A DNA stretch of 64,000 nt from assembly GCF_000688415.1 (NCBI RefSeq), contig NZ_JIAH01000010.1, positions 62,001 through 126,000 of the forward strand, given 5' to 3'. Under the pieces are notes generated by a model. That model was given only the letters and a program-made list of their open reading frames with translations, was not told the origin of the DNA and searched no databases. Shown here piece after piece: positions 19,239 through 32,617 of the stretch (within the stretch, counting starts at the first letter, position 1; each line of letters opens with the position of its first letter). The DNA is from Corynebacterium pseudodiphtheriticum DSM 44287. Lineage in GTDB: Bacteria; Actinomycetota; Actinomycetes; Mycobacteriales; Mycobacteriaceae. Position numbers and translations under genes: made by a program.

Positions 19239-19267
19239 CACCGGCTGGCCAGGGCAGATCCCTTAAC

Positions 19268-19342
19268 CAACCGAGTTAGCCAACCGCGCTAGCCAAGCCC
19301 GTTAGCGTAAACGCAGTGGTCAACCGCGTTAGCGCAAACGCA
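19268..19342. repeat. Degenerate GTTAGC-containing repeat array
   Basis: Four or five imperfect units with the core ACCGCGTTAGC(G/C)NAA follow each other between the converging ends of cls and the NUDIX gene. They form no clear hairpin and code for nothing evident. Confidence 0.55.
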
Positions 19343-19852
19343 TTAACGCAACTCCGCCAATGCCTTGCGCAGCACAGGCAAGGAATCAGCAAACGGCGCG
19401 AGCAGATCCAGCTGTTCCAGCTCCGCTACCGGAACCCAACGCAAATCATCGGATTCTGCATTTGGGAAGGTCGGCAACTCGCTGCCATCAGCGGTTTTCG
19501 CCAGCACCGTCGTGTAGGTCCATTCCCCGGCTAGTTCCGGGCGTTCCGGATCCCCTGGCAGCGGGCCCGCGGTCACGATCTCTCGCAGCACTGTCACCGC
19601 GCTTTCCTCGATACCGCATTCTTCGAAGGTCTCCCGCACCGCAGCCTGGCTGGCAGTCTCGTGTCCGTCGCGGGCTCCCCCAGGAAGGCCCCATGTGCCG
19701 CCCTGAGAGGTCCACGGCGCGCGCAGCTGCATCAGCACGGTGGAATCGTCGGAAAGCAAAAACAACCCGGCAGCGCCGAACCGTCCCCACAGCTTGCTGC
19801 CGTTCGGCCCGGCCGCCCAACCGTCGCCACTTCCCCGGTGTGTATCTGACAT
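19343..19852 (-). CDS. NUDIX hydrolase (MutT-like)
   Basis: I start this 169-residue protein at ATG 19852 because TAAAAT lies 7 nt upstream. The complete Nudix box is present (G-x5-E-x7-REUxEExGU): it begins GARDGHE and ends RETFEECGI. These residues bind the metal that hydrolyses nucleoside diphosphates linked to another group. The rest of the protein, with FLLSDDSTVLMQLRAPWTSQ before the box, resembles MutT-type sanitisers, but the substrate is unknown. Confidence 0.88.
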   Translation of the reverse strand: MSDTHRGSGDGWAAGPNGSKLWGRFGAAGLFLLSDDSTVLMQLRAPWTSQGGTWGLPGGARDGHETASQAAVRETFEECGIEESAVTVLREIVTAGPLPGDPERPELAGEWTYTTVLAKTADGSELPTFPNAESDDLRWVPVAELEQLDLLAPFADSLPVLRKALAELR

Positions 19853-19859
19853 GCCGTCT

Positions 19860-19896
19860 ATTTTAGTAGCCCAGCACACATCACGTGCGTTAGTCT
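19860..19896. promoter_or_regulatory. Divergent -10 elements for NUDIX and glnX
   Basis: TAAAAT (19865-19860, minus) lies 7 nt before the NUDIX ATG, and TAGTCT (19891-19896, plus) lies 6 nt before the glnX ATG. Neither gene has a ribosome-binding site, so both are predicted leaderless. Confidence 0.55.
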
Positions 19897-19902
19897 AGGG
19901 TA

Positions 19903-21429
19903 ATGAACGGTCATAGGCCCGCGACAAGCCTCGATCGCCCAATCGATGCAGAAGATGAGATGTCGGCCAACTTTGCCCGCACCTCCCGTGGCCCGTCGCT
20001 GCGCGTCGAACCCGTTCCCGCCCACGCCCAGGACCACTGGCTCGATGAAGCCAAAACCACCGACGCACCTGGCATGTCACTTCTGCGGCGATTTTTCCAT
20101 TCCTCCTTTTCGGGTTCTACGCAGATCATCTCCCGCATCTTCGGGTTTTTCGGTACTACTCCGGGCAAAATGGCCGTCGGCATGATTGTGCTCACCGCCG
20201 CACTGCTCGCTGCCGGGTTGTCAATGGCAAATTCCGTGGCCAACCGACAAACCGAGCTCAACCATCTGCTTACCTCCACTGAGCCGATGAGCAATTCGGC
20301 ACACAACTTGTATATGTCGCTCTCACTGGCCGACACCATCGCCACCACTGGTTTTGTGCAAGCAGGAGTAGAGCCGGAAGAAACCCGCAAACAATACTTG
20401 CAGGCGGTGGATTCCGCCGCCAGCGAAGCTACCGCAGCTGTATTGGATTCGGACGACGAGGATGTCTACCTCCGGCAATTAGCTGTGCAGATCCAGCGCC
20501 AGCTGCCGGTCTACACCGGGTTGGTGGAAGCCGCACGCACTAATAATCGCGCCGGAAATGCCGTCGGTGCGGCATATATGTCGAATGCCTCGGCGATGAT
20601 GCGTGATGACATCCTCCCCGCTGCGGCCTCACTGTTCCGACTATCGGCCAATAACGTCTCGGAGCAACAGGATCAGCTAACTCGCCCACAGTGGGTTCCG
20701 CTGTCCGGTTTAGTCGCGGCCTTGGTGTTTTTGGGGTTGGCCCAGTACTGGTTGTGGCGGATTAGCAGGCGTCGTTTCAACCGCGGTTTCTTGGGGGCAA
20801 CGTTACTGATGGCCCTGGCTTTGGCTTGGGTTTCTGGCACCAACGTATACACCTGGCATTTAGGCAGCCAGGGTTTCACGGAATCATCCACTCCCTGGGA
20901 TTCACTCACGCAGGCCCGTATTGATGCCCAGCGCACCCGCACAGAAGAGATTCTGGCCTTGGTGCAGCGTCGGACGAACTACAACCCCTCCTTGGAATTT
21001 TCCTCCACGAATGAGCATATTTCGGACGCACTGACTGATTACAGCAATTCCACCGCGCTGCATTCATCCGATGCAGCCACCATCGACGAAGCACGGACGG
21101 CTTTGCAGGAATGGGATGAAGCTAAGGCCCACCTGTTGCGCGCATTGGATTCCGGTAATTACGAGCAAGCTTTGGCCTTAGCGACGGATTCGTCGCCGGA
21201 CGCAGCAAGCACAGGAACGAACCAAACCATGAGCTCGGCGGCTGCCTTCCAGAAACTCGATGCTGCCTTGACTGAGCTGATCGCAACGGCACGTGATTCT
21301 ATGCGCTCTTACCTGAGCGAGAGCCTAGCCGCGCTGAACTTGGTAGCAGCTGCGGTAAGCCTGTTTTCGGTGCTCTCGGCAATTGCCATCTGGCTGGGAA
21401 TTCGTCCACGAATGGTGGAATACCTATGA
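19903..21429 (+). CDS. glnX: GlnX membrane signal transducer
   Basis: The 508-residue protein has a cytosolic N-terminus of about 85 residues, a TM helix (about 86-106), an extracytoplasmic helical domain with coiled-coil character, central TM helices near 265-325, a second extracytoplasmic helical domain, and a last TM helix at the C-terminus. In mycobacteria and corynebacteria GlnX relays amino-acid sensing by lipoprotein GlnH across the membrane to kinase PknG. The order glnX-glnH-pknG is intact here, with a 4-nt ATGA overlap into glnH. Confidence 0.92.
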   Translation: MNGHRPATSLDRPIDAEDEMSANFARTSRGPSLRVEPVPAHAQDHWLDEAKTTDAPGMSLLRRFFHSSFSGSTQIISRIFGFFGTTPGKMAVGMIVLTAALLAAGLSMANSVANRQTELNHLLTSTEPMSNSAHNLYMSLSLADTIATTGFVQAGVEPEETRKQYLQAVDSAASEATAAVLDSDDEDVYLRQLAVQIQRQLPVYTGLVEAARTNNRAGNAVGAAYMSNASAMMRDDILPAAASLFRLSANNVSEQQDQLTRPQWVPLSGLVAALVFLGLAQYWLWRISRRRFNRGFLGATLLMALALAWVSGTNVYTWHLGSQGFTESSTPWDSLTQARIDAQRTRTEEILALVQRRTNYNPSLEFSSTNEHISDALTDYSNSTALHSSDAATIDEARTALQEWDEAKAHLLRALDSGNYEQALALATDSSPDAASTGTNQTMSSAAAFQKLDAALTELIATARDSMRSYLSESLAALNLVAAAVSLFSVLSAIAIWLGIRPRMVEYL

Positions 21430-22532
21430 TCGCCCGTGTCATTCACCACCGTGCTCCTCGCTGCCATACTTCTCGCTGCCATGGGAGTTGTTCCGATACT
21501 GACCGCTACCGCTTCCGCCCGCTTCGGCTGGTCGCGGCTCTCACCGCGCTCGGGCTGGTATTATCCGCCTGCGCTGTGCCAGACTTCACCCCCAGAAACG
21601 ACGCCCTAAGCATCCCGCGCGATAGCGCCACCGGCATCCCGCTACCCGCCGGCGCACGTGTAGAAAAAGCCGGTACCCGTCAGGGAACGGAAGTCGAAGA
21701 ATATGCCCTTCGTGGCTCGCTGAAACCAGACGGTCGCACCGCGGCAGAGCGCATCCCGTCGATTGTGGAGCGTGGCTATTTGATCGTCGGCATCCAGCAA
21801 TCGCAAAACTTGTTGTCTTTCCGTGATGCCACCACCGGGCAGTTGTCTGGCTTCGAAGTCGACCTCGCGCACGAAATAGCCGAGGATATTTTCGGTGACC
21901 GCAACGCCGTCGATTTCCGCTTCGTCGAATCGCAGCACCGCGTGCATACCTTGAGCACCGGAAAAGTAGATTTTTTGCTCTCCACGCTCACCATCACCCC
22001 CGAGCGGCAACAGGAAGTGGAATTTTCTACGCCATACTTGTCGACGAATACTCGCCTGCTGGTCAACCGGAATTCTGAGGTCAACCGGCTGGAAGATCTC
22101 GCCTCGCGCACGGTGTGCGTGACGGATAATTCCACCGGCATCAACCTTGCGCGCTTGCACTCCCCGAAAGCCGATATCTTAAAGGCCGTAACTTGGGCCG
22201 ATTGCTTGTATGCGATGCAGCATAACCAAGCTGATGCGATTCTGGTGGATGATGTGATCCTTTCCGGCTTGGAAATCCAGGATCCATACACGGAAATCGT
22301 TGGCCCTGCGGTGGACTCTGATATTTACGGCGTTGGCATGCCCAAACCAGCGCGCAGCGCACATGCCGACGAGATTGCTGAGGCAGAAGGGCTAGTGCGC
22401 CAGGTCAATTCCACGCTCGAGCGCATCCGCACCGATGGCACCTGGTGGGAATTGTTCCGTCATTGGTTTGCGGGACGCTTGCCGACGGCGGGCCCGCCAC
22501 CGCTGCACTACCGCCCAGAGGATGGTGAATAA
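21426..22532 (+). CDS. glnH: GlnH solute-binding lipoprotein
   Basis: The 368-residue protein has a signal peptide ending in lipobox LSAC, with C49 as the lipidated cysteine. A type-3 periplasmic binding fold (SBP_bac_3) covers about residues 115-340; YLIVGIQQSQNLLSFRD opens it and GQLSGFEVDLAHEIAEDIFG follows. In mycobacteria this protein binds Asp, Asn and Glu and signals through GlnX rather than serving an ABC importer, and no permease genes are present here. The first 30 residues before the hydrophobic core are unusually long and Cys/His-rich, so an internal start is possible. Confidence 0.92.
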   Translation: MIARVIHHRAPRCHTSRCHGSCSDTDRYRFRPLRLVAALTALGLVLSACAVPDFTPRNDALSIPRDSATGIPLPAGARVEKAGTRQGTEVEEYALRGSLKPDGRTAAERIPSIVERGYLIVGIQQSQNLLSFRDATTGQLSGFEVDLAHEIAEDIFGDRNAVDFRFVESQHRVHTLSTGKVDFLLSTLTITPERQQEVEFSTPYLSTNTRLLVNRNSEVNRLEDLASRTVCVTDNSTGINLARLHSPKADILKAVTWADCLYAMQHNQADAILVDDVILSGLEIQDPYTEIVGPAVDSDIYGVGMPKPARSAHADEIAEAEGLVRQVNSTLERIRTDGTWWELFRHWFAGRLPTAGPPPLHYRPEDGE

Positions 22533-26521
<3,989 letters not shown>

Positions 26522-26527
26522 GACAGC

Positions 26528-27820
26528 CTATTTTCCCGCCAGCACGTCGTGGCGCACAATGGTTTGCTCACGCGACGGGCCGACGCCGATATACGACATG
26601 CGCGTTCCGGACAGTTCTTCTAGGCGCAGCACGTAATCCTGTGCGCGCTGTGGCAGCTCTTCGAAGGTGGAACAGCCCGTGATGTCTTCGTCCCAAGCCG
26701 GCATATTTTCGTAGATTGGCTTGGCGTGGTGTACCTCGGATTGCGAGACTGGCATTTCGTCATGGCGCACGCCGTCGACGTCGTAGGCTACACAGATCGG
26801 AATTTCTCCGATTCCAGTGAGCACGTCAAGCTTGGTCAAGAAGTAATCCGTAAACCCGTTAACGCGGCTGGCGTAGCGTGCAATCACGGAATCGTACCAA
26901 CCACAACGGCGGCGTCGGCCAGTGTTCACGCCAACCTCACCACCGGTTTCTTGCAGGTAATTACCCCATTCGTCGAAAAGTTCCGTCGGGAATGGCCCCG
27001 CACCCACGCGGGTGGTGTAGGCCTTGATGATGCCCAGTGAGGTATCAATGCGGGTCGGGCCAATGCCGGAGCCGACGCACGCGCCGCCTGCGGAAGGGTT
27101 CGACGAGGTCACAAACGGGTAGGTGCCGTGGTCGACGTCCAGCATGGTAGCTTGGCCGCCTTCCATCAGGATGTGTTTTCCGGCAGTCAAGGCCTCATTG
27201 AGCTCGCGTTCGGCGTCAATCACCATCGGGCGCAGGCGTTCGGCATAGGACAGGAAGTAGCCGACGACGTCCTCGACCTCAATGGCCTTGCGGTTATACA
27301 TTTTCACCAGCATCTGGTTTTTCACATCCAGCGCCGATTCCACTTTTTGCCGCAAAATGGACTCATCAAAAATATCCTGCACGCGGATGCCGACGCGGGC
27401 GACTTTGTCCTGGTACGTCGGGCCAATGCCGCGGCCGGTGGTGCCGATTGCACGTTTGCCTAAAAAGCGCTCTTGCACCCGGTCGAGTGTTTGGTGGTAC
27501 GGCGCAACCAGGTGCGCGTTGGCGGAAATCTTTAACCGCGAGGCGTTTGCTCCACGGGATTCCAGGCCGTCAATTTCCTCAAACAATGCTTCCAGGTTGA
27601 TGACCACACCGTTCCCCAGCACCGGGGTGGCATTTTCCGATAGGATTCCTGCCGGAAGCAGCTTGAGCTCGTATTTTTCACCGCCAACGACGACGGTGTG
27701 GCCGGCGTTATTGCCGCCATTAGGCTTGACGACGTAATCCACCTGGCCGCCCAAAATGTCTGTGGCTTTTCCTTTGCCTTCGTCGCCCCATTGGGCGCCG
27801 ACGATGACGATCGCTGCCAT
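26528..27820 (-). CDS. purA: Adenylosuccinate synthetase
   Basis: The 430-residue enzyme converts IMP and aspartate to adenylosuccinate using GTP. It has the P-loop [11 protein letters not shown] (residues 8-18, catalytic D13), [10 protein letters not shown] with catalytic H41, GTTGRGIGP and the C-terminal base-recognition [15 protein letters not shown]. Length is normal. The gene has a leader of about 50 nt with a moderate AGGCAGG site, unlike its leaderless neighbours. It is followed directly by purT, so two purine steps are linked. Confidence 0.97.
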   Translation of the reverse strand: MAAIVIVGAQWGDEGKGKATDILGGQVDYVVKPNGGNNAGHTVVVGGEKYELKLLPAGILSENATPVLGNGVVINLEALFEEIDGLESRGANASRLKISANAHLVAPYHQTLDRVQERFLGKRAIGTTGRGIGPTYQDKVARVGIRVQDIFDESILRQKVESALDVKNQMLVKMYNRKAIEVEDVVGYFLSYAERLRPMVIDAERELNEALTAGKHILMEGGQATMLDVDHGTYPFVTSSNPSAGGACVGSGIGPTRIDTSLGIIKAYTTRVGAGPFPTELFDEWGNYLQETGGEVGVNTGRRRRCGWYDSVIARYASRVNGFTDYFLTKLDVLTGIGEIPICVAYDVDGVRHDEMPVSQSEVHHAKPIYENMPAWDEDITGCSTFEELPQRAQDYVLRLEELSGTRMSYIGVGPSREQTIVRHDVLAGK

Positions 27821-27913
27821 ACCTGCCTCATCACTTCCCTGCGGTCAGTAGTTTGATCAGCCTCATAGCCTACTAGGAATTGCCCCACCTGCGATAATTT
27901 TTTTAACGTCGGT

Positions 27914-27919
27914 TACGAT
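27914..27919 (+). promoter_or_regulatory. -10 element of a leaderless promoter
   Basis: TACGAT lies 7 nt before ATG 27927. The hexamer overlaps an earlier in-frame ATG at 27918, which argues against that codon being the start. Confidence 0.55.
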
Positions 27920-27926
27920 GCTTGGC

Positions 27927-28895
27927 ATGCGTGTGCTGATTCTGCGTTGCGGGGAAGCTGCAGCCGAACTGGTTTTGCCCAAGACTTTATATCGTTCTTC
28001 CGGGGTGGAGATTTTTACGCTGCCAGCTGTGCCAGGCCGGGGTGATCTGAAGTTTTTATCCGAGCATGCTACGGAATTATTACCGGTAGATCCCACTCCT
28101 TCGTTGGAGGAGATCCAAGCGCAACCGCGCGTAGAACACATGGCTGCCCCACAACTAGCACCACAACAACCAGTGATGCCGCTGCGGATAATCGTGATTG
28201 GTTCAGACGCCGCCTTGTCTGCGGTGCTCACCCGCTTGCTGCGGGCGGATCAATTGTGGCCACAGATCGGATTCGTCCCGGTGGCGGAACCGACGAACAG
28301 CGCGGTAGACACTACCGGCAGCAAAAACGTTTCTGGCCCGGCCACCGAAAACGCCGCTAGCAGCACCGCCAGCACTGCAGCACAAAACTGGTCCATTCCC
28401 GCTGATCCGGCTGCCGCGCTCAAACTGGCGTTGACTGGCGAGGTCAAACCCGTCCCACTGATCCGCAATGATGCCGGACAGGCCGTGGCTGGTTCCGCTG
28501 CTATCAGCCAGTGGGACGCATCCGCCATGACCGGGGAAATTATCGTCGACGATGCCACTTTGCTGCAGCAAGATGCCCAGGGCAGCGCAGATAACGCCAG
28601 CCGTTCCCTGGCGTACGGCGCCCGCTTAGTGCCAATGCTCAACGCACCTGGCATTGCTGCGGCAGTGCACACCGCAGCACCACAACCCCGTGGATTGTTT
28701 GCACGCTGGCGCAAGAAAAAGAACCCCGGGGCGAGCGTCAGCCAGCTAGATCCGCATTCATTAGTCACTGGGCGTGCGGTACAAGCCGGTGGACCGGAAA
28801 TGGCGGTACACGTCGACGGAGTGCGCAGCAAACGCCCGCAAAAACGAGTAACTTTTTACCGGCATTTGCGGGATTTACAAATCATCCGTCCGTGA
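27927..28895 (+). CDS. Degenerate diacylglycerol-kinase-like protein
   Basis: No confident family name is possible for this 322-residue protein. Its parts follow the order of the DAG kinase/LCB5 catalytic fold: IIVIGSDAALSAVLTRLL (about 88-105) where those enzymes have GGDGT...AV..L, then GFVPVAEPTN (about 115-124), then IPADPAAALKLALTGEVKPV (about 157-176), and a C-terminal VDG...P...V.F segment ending in a basic tail (275-322). The nucleotide-binding GGDGT is not conserved, and a low-complexity insert separates the blocks, so catalytic activity is doubtful. It is divergent from purA and probably leaderless. Confidence 0.6.
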   Translation: MRVLILRCGEAAAELVLPKTLYRSSGVEIFTLPAVPGRGDLKFLSEHATELLPVDPTPSLEEIQAQPRVEHMAAPQLAPQQPVMPLRIIVIGSDAALSAVLTRLLRADQLWPQIGFVPVAEPTNSAVDTTGSKNVSGPATENAASSTASTAAQNWSIPADPAAALKLALTGEVKPVPLIRNDAGQAVAGSAAISQWDASAMTGEIIVDDATLLQQDAQGSADNASRSLAYGARLVPMLNAPGIAAAVHTAAPQPRGLFARWRKKKNPGASVSQLDPHSLVTGRAVQAGGPEMAVHVDGVRSKRPQKRVTFYRHLRDLQIIRP

Positions 28896-28935
28896 GTTCC
28901 GGGGCGCCGCGTCCTCTACCCTCTGCTACTCTCTT

Positions 28936-30165
28936 CTACTCTTTCTGGGAGTTTTCGGAATCGTCGTAACGATTCGCCGCATTGTGCGCGTTATCCTGGA
29001 TGTCTTCGATCTCCCAGACTTCCGGCGGGTAGGCCGGTGTGGATGAGGTTGGTGCCAGCACTGCTGCCGCCGACTCCTGCGACATTCCGGTGACCATCAA
29101 AAGATCCACAGTTAAAAACCGCACCTGTGACAGGATCGCATATTCCGAAAGCACCGGATCATCGCTAATCACGGAAAGGTCCGTGCGCGCGCCGATGATG
29201 CGCAGGCGGTTGACAATCCCCGGAATTTCATGGGCTTGGCTAACCCGCGCACTCGTTTCATAAATTCGTGACAGCTCCAACGCGATCTCTGCCAACTCAT
29301 CAATGATATTGATTAACCGCGGGGTAATCTTGTCGCCATCGACGCTCAAAACCATGCAGCGGCGGGCCAGCACACGCACATTCCGGGTGGCATTGTCGAC
29401 GGGAGTGAGGATGCGTTCGATGGAACGCAAGTGTTTGCGCGAGCCCCAGCGAAATGGGGAAAGCCCCGCAATTTCCCGGCCGGAAGCCGTGGCTTCCAGC
29501 ATGTGATCAATATTCGATTGCGTACCGCGCACCTGTTGGAGTGCATCTTCGATACGCTCTGAATCTCCCTTTTCCGCACCTTCTGCAACGTCATGCAGCA
29601 CCGACGATGCAACGGAGAGAACTTTCGCGATCTCATGCCGGGCATCACGCAACGCAGAATTAGGAATCAACGCGATGGAGATGATTCCGATCACCGAACC
29701 AATGGCAGCGTCAATCATGCGTTCGGTGCCGCCACCTTGCGGCATGATCGTGGCGATCAAGATCGCACCAATAGCGACCTGGTTACTCACCAGCAGTGAT
29801 TTCGATAAAAATGCCGCGACCACCAGTGAGATCGCTACCCCAGCGGCAATCTGCCAATCGCCGGTGCCCAGGGTGTGCACCAAAAGCTGGCCAACTCCGA
29901 CACCAACCACACCAGCGACCGACATTTCCAGGGCTTTATTCAGACGGTTGCCACCGGAGATGCCAAGTACCACCACCACAGAGATAGGGGCGAAAAATGG
30001 GATCTCGTGGCCGAAAAACGTCTGCGCAACCCAAAACGCCAACCCCGCACCAAACGCGGCCTGCACAATGAAGATCAAGCGTTTGCGCACGCGCAGAATG
30101 CGCGAGGTCAGCGAATGGTCTAAATGCCGCAGTCGTTCGCGGGTGGAGACCCTGTTATTTGCCAT
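28936..30165 (-). CDS. FUSC / aromatic acid exporter family membrane protein
   Basis: The 409-residue protein has about six TM helices in residues 28-165 (including FFAPISVVVVLGISGG, a signature-like stretch of the ArAE/FUSC families) and a long cytosolic helical region after them. Half-length FUSC proteins act as dimers to export small hydrophobic or aromatic acids; no substrate is known here. It lies between the purA region and fba, as in C. glutamicum. Confidence 0.8.
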   Translation of the reverse strand: MANNRVSTRERLRHLDHSLTSRILRVRKRLIFIVQAAFGAGLAFWVAQTFFGHEIPFFAPISVVVVLGISGGNRLNKALEMSVAGVVGVGVGQLLVHTLGTGDWQIAAGVAISLVVAAFLSKSLLVSNQVAIGAILIATIMPQGGGTERMIDAAIGSVIGIISIALIPNSALRDARHEIAKVLSVASSVLHDVAEGAEKGDSERIEDALQQVRGTQSNIDHMLEATASGREIAGLSPFRWGSRKHLRSIERILTPVDNATRNVRVLARRCMVLSVDGDKITPRLINIIDELAEIALELSRIYETSARVSQAHEIPGIVNRLRIIGARTDLSVISDDPVLSEYAILSQVRFLTVDLLMVTGMSQESAAAVLAPTSSTPAYPPEVWEIEDIQDNAHNAANRYDDSENSQKE

Positions 30166-30207
30166 AGGCGCCGAAAATACCTGCTAAAAAGCTTAGCCGA
30201 GAGCAGC

Positions 30208-31242
30208 TTAGCGGGCGGTGGTCTGGCCTGCGGAGCGCAGCACCTGGCAGGATTCAATGACGCGATCAGCCATGGAGCGCTCTGCCTTCTTCAGGTAAGA
30301 GCGTGGGTCGTAGACCTTCTTGTTACCGACTTCTCCATCAATCTTGAACACGCCGTCGTAGTTGCTAAACATGTGGCGTGCAACCGGATTGGTGAACGCA
30401 TACTGCGTATCGGTGTCGATGTTCATCTTGATCACACCATAGCGCAAGGATTCTTCGATCTTGGCGGCCTCGGAACCGGAACCGCCGTGGAAGACGTAAT
30501 CGAAGGGCTGGGAACCGTCGGCAAGCCCCAGCTTCTGGGAAGCAACCTTCTGGCCTTCGGCCAATACCTCTGGGCGCAGCTTGACGTTGCCCGGCTTATA
30601 GACGCCATGGACGTTACCGAAAGTGGCAGCCAGCAGGTAGCGACCATTTTCGCCAGTGCCTAGCGCATCGACGGTTTTTTCAAAATCTTCTGGGGTGGTG
30701 TACAGGTTAGCACCTGCTTTGGCTTCCACGCCGTCTTCTTCACCGCCGACCACACCGATTTCCACCTCGAGGATGATATTTGCTGCGCGCGACTGTGCCA
30801 GCAGCTCCTGGGCGATTTCCAGGTTCTCGTCGATAGGGATAGCCGACCCGTCCCACATATGGGACTGGAACAGTGGCTGCTCGCCGGCTTCTACGCGATC
30901 ACGGGAGATCTTTAACAGTGGGCGCACGAAGTCATCGAGACGTTCTTTCTGGCAGTGATCCGTGTGCAACGCAATATTCACGCCGTAGTACGAAGCAGCC
31001 TCGTGCGCGAATGCGGCCAGGGCTTTTGCACCGGCAACTTTGTTTTTCACTGCTTGGCCAGAGCCGAATTCCGCACCACCCAGGGAGAACTGGATAATGC
31101 CGTCAGACTCGGCTTCTGCAAACCCCTGTAGTGCGGCGTTAATGGTTTCGGAAGAGGTGCAGTTGATCGCAGGAAAAGCGAATTGCTCCTTCTTCGCGCG
31201 GTCAAGCATCTCGTTATAAACCTCAGGGGTGGCGATAGGCAT
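30208..31242 (-). CDS. fba: Fructose-bisphosphate aldolase, class II
   Basis: I start this 344-residue protein at ATG 31242, which has GGAGGA 6 nt upstream; the longer open frame has no support. It is a zinc-dependent class II aldolase: ALHTDHCQKERLDDF (zinc ligand H96, catalytic D95), GNVHGVYKPGNV, VFHGGSGS and the phosphate-binding KMNIDTDTQYAFT. It performs the central aldol cleavage of glycolysis. The E. coli enzyme (FbaA) is the closest type and length agrees. Confidence 0.97.
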   Translation of the reverse strand: MPIATPEVYNEMLDRAKKEQFAFPAINCTSSETINAALQGFAEAESDGIIQFSLGGAEFGSGQAVKNKVAGAKALAAFAHEAASYYGVNIALHTDHCQKERLDDFVRPLLKISRDRVEAGEQPLFQSHMWDGSAIPIDENLEIAQELLAQSRAANIILEVEIGVVGGEEDGVEAKAGANLYTTPEDFEKTVDALGTGENGRYLLAATFGNVHGVYKPGNVKLRPEVLAEGQKVASQKLGLADGSQPFDYVFHGGSGSEAAKIEESLRYGVIKMNIDTDTQYAFTNPVARHMFSNYDGVFKIDGEVGNKKVYDPRSYLKKAERSMADRVIESCQVLRSAGQTTAR

Positions 31243-31300
31243 AAAACATCCTCCAACGTTGGATCTGCAGTCTCGAAGCCCAATTATGCCTGAGCGAACA

Positions 31301-32506
31301 CTAACCTGCAGCCGGATCCCCTTCGGCCAGCGCAACCCGGGCCATCGCCTCCAGCGCCATCCACCCGGAAAGCTGCACCGACAAATCGCGCTCTGCAATA
31401 CGCACAGCGCCCACTTTCTCCCGGATCGACATCGGGCCCAGGCCAAAATTATGTGGCAGTAGCGCATCGCTGGTCCAGTCCGTAGCAAAAACCGGCAGTC
31501 CGTCAACTTCCAAACGGTGGGTCCACACCGACTCCGCCGACGCCCGCACCAACCGAGTAGCAAGCTTGCGCGTCGCGCGGTTCGCTGGCGAATCATCAGG
31601 CAAACGCACCGCGACGTCGGCAAGGTAACGCAGCAAAATCCCCTTGAACAAGCCGCCATCGCCGTCGCCGGTATCCCAGTCGATCACTCCCGCTGGGGTG
31701 GCCATGTGCTGCGCAATCGCGTGCACCAAGCCACGGATCCGGCTGATATATGGCATGGCTTCGTCGGCACGCTCAGCCTCATGCACCGACTGAATATCTT
31801 CCAGGCTGTGGATGCCGTGTTCTTTACGCAACTGCAACGCAATTTCCAGGCTGGCACCAAGCATCACCCCCTGGCAGTACGGGTGAATATCACGCACGAT
31901 CTCCGGTCCGTTCATGCGCATACGCATCCCGTCCATGATCAGCCCATCATCATTGTGCAGGTTATCGAAAACCCAGTCGACGATATGAATGGCTTCCTGC
32001 CAGTAACCGGTGCGCGCCAGCATGATTGCCACCGGACCATTAGTGGGCACGTTATAAAACGTCGATCGGTTATCGCGCCAGGGCGCGACCCCCAGGGATT
32101 CATCCAACCCGGCACGCAGATTGGAACGCAATGCGTGCAACTGTGGCGGGGTACCCAGCTTTTCCGCGTTCTCTATGCGCCCGAAAGCTAGTGCCAACCA
32201 AGCTTTGTCATCGTAGTATTTGTTGCGTTCCAACCCGCGCAGCTGCCGGAGTTTGATGCCACGCATGGTATTAGCAATGCGTGCGCTGCGGGTTTTCGTG
32301 GGTTGCCGCAGCGCAGCATCAACCTGGCAATCCAGGTAGTGCGCCTGCCACCAATAGTGCCAATGAATAAACAGGCGCTCTTTAAAAAGCGCCGGCCAGC
32401 TCACCCGGGCGAGATTGGTGCGTGGCAGCGACCATAGTGGGCCAGCATGTCGATCGTTGATGGCGGTCTCTGCGAGATCCGCCCGGTGGGACCATTTTTC
32501 TTGCAC
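31301..32506 (-). CDS. Glycoside hydrolase family 76-like protein
   Basis: The protein resembles GH76 alpha-1,6-mannanases and M. tuberculosis Rv0365c, which also lies near fba. The paired catalytic aspartates of the family are visible in KYYDDKAWLALAF, and HPYCQGVMLGASLEIA corresponds to the conserved second half. I place the start at GTG 32506 (VQEKWSHRADLAE, 401 aa); a TTG at 32548 is also possible and neither has a clear ribosome-binding site. No signal peptide is visible, so it may act in the cytosol on mannose-containing envelope precursors. Confidence 0.75.
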   Translation of the reverse strand: MQEKWSHRADLAETAINDRHAGPLWSLPRTNLARVSWPALFKERLFIHWHYWWQAHYLDCQVDAALRQPTKTRSARIANTMRGIKLRQLRGLERNKYYDDKAWLALAFGRIENAEKLGTPPQLHALRSNLRAGLDESLGVAPWRDNRSTFYNVPTNGPVAIMLARTGYWQEAIHIVDWVFDNLHNDDGLIMDGMRMRMNGPEIVRDIHPYCQGVMLGASLEIALQLRKEHGIHSLEDIQSVHEAERADEAMPYISRIRGLVHAIAQHMATPAGVIDWDTGDGDGGLFKGILLRYLADVAVRLPDDSPANRATRKLATRLVRASAESVWTHRLEVDGLPVFATDWTSDALLPHNFGLGPMSIREKVGAVRIAERDLSVQLSGWMALEAMARVALAEGDPAAG

Positions 32507-32617
32507 TATTATTCCATCACTCACAGAGCTATAAACCGGAGAAATCAATCATTTGTAGCATACATCACGGTTCTCTGGTGAGGGATAAGTGACAAATTAT
32601 TGATGCAGCCAGCACCC

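Noticed and set aside
30166..30207. Terminator after fba
   Set aside because: The GCTAAGC motifs before the T run are direct rather than inverted repeats, so no convincing stem forms.
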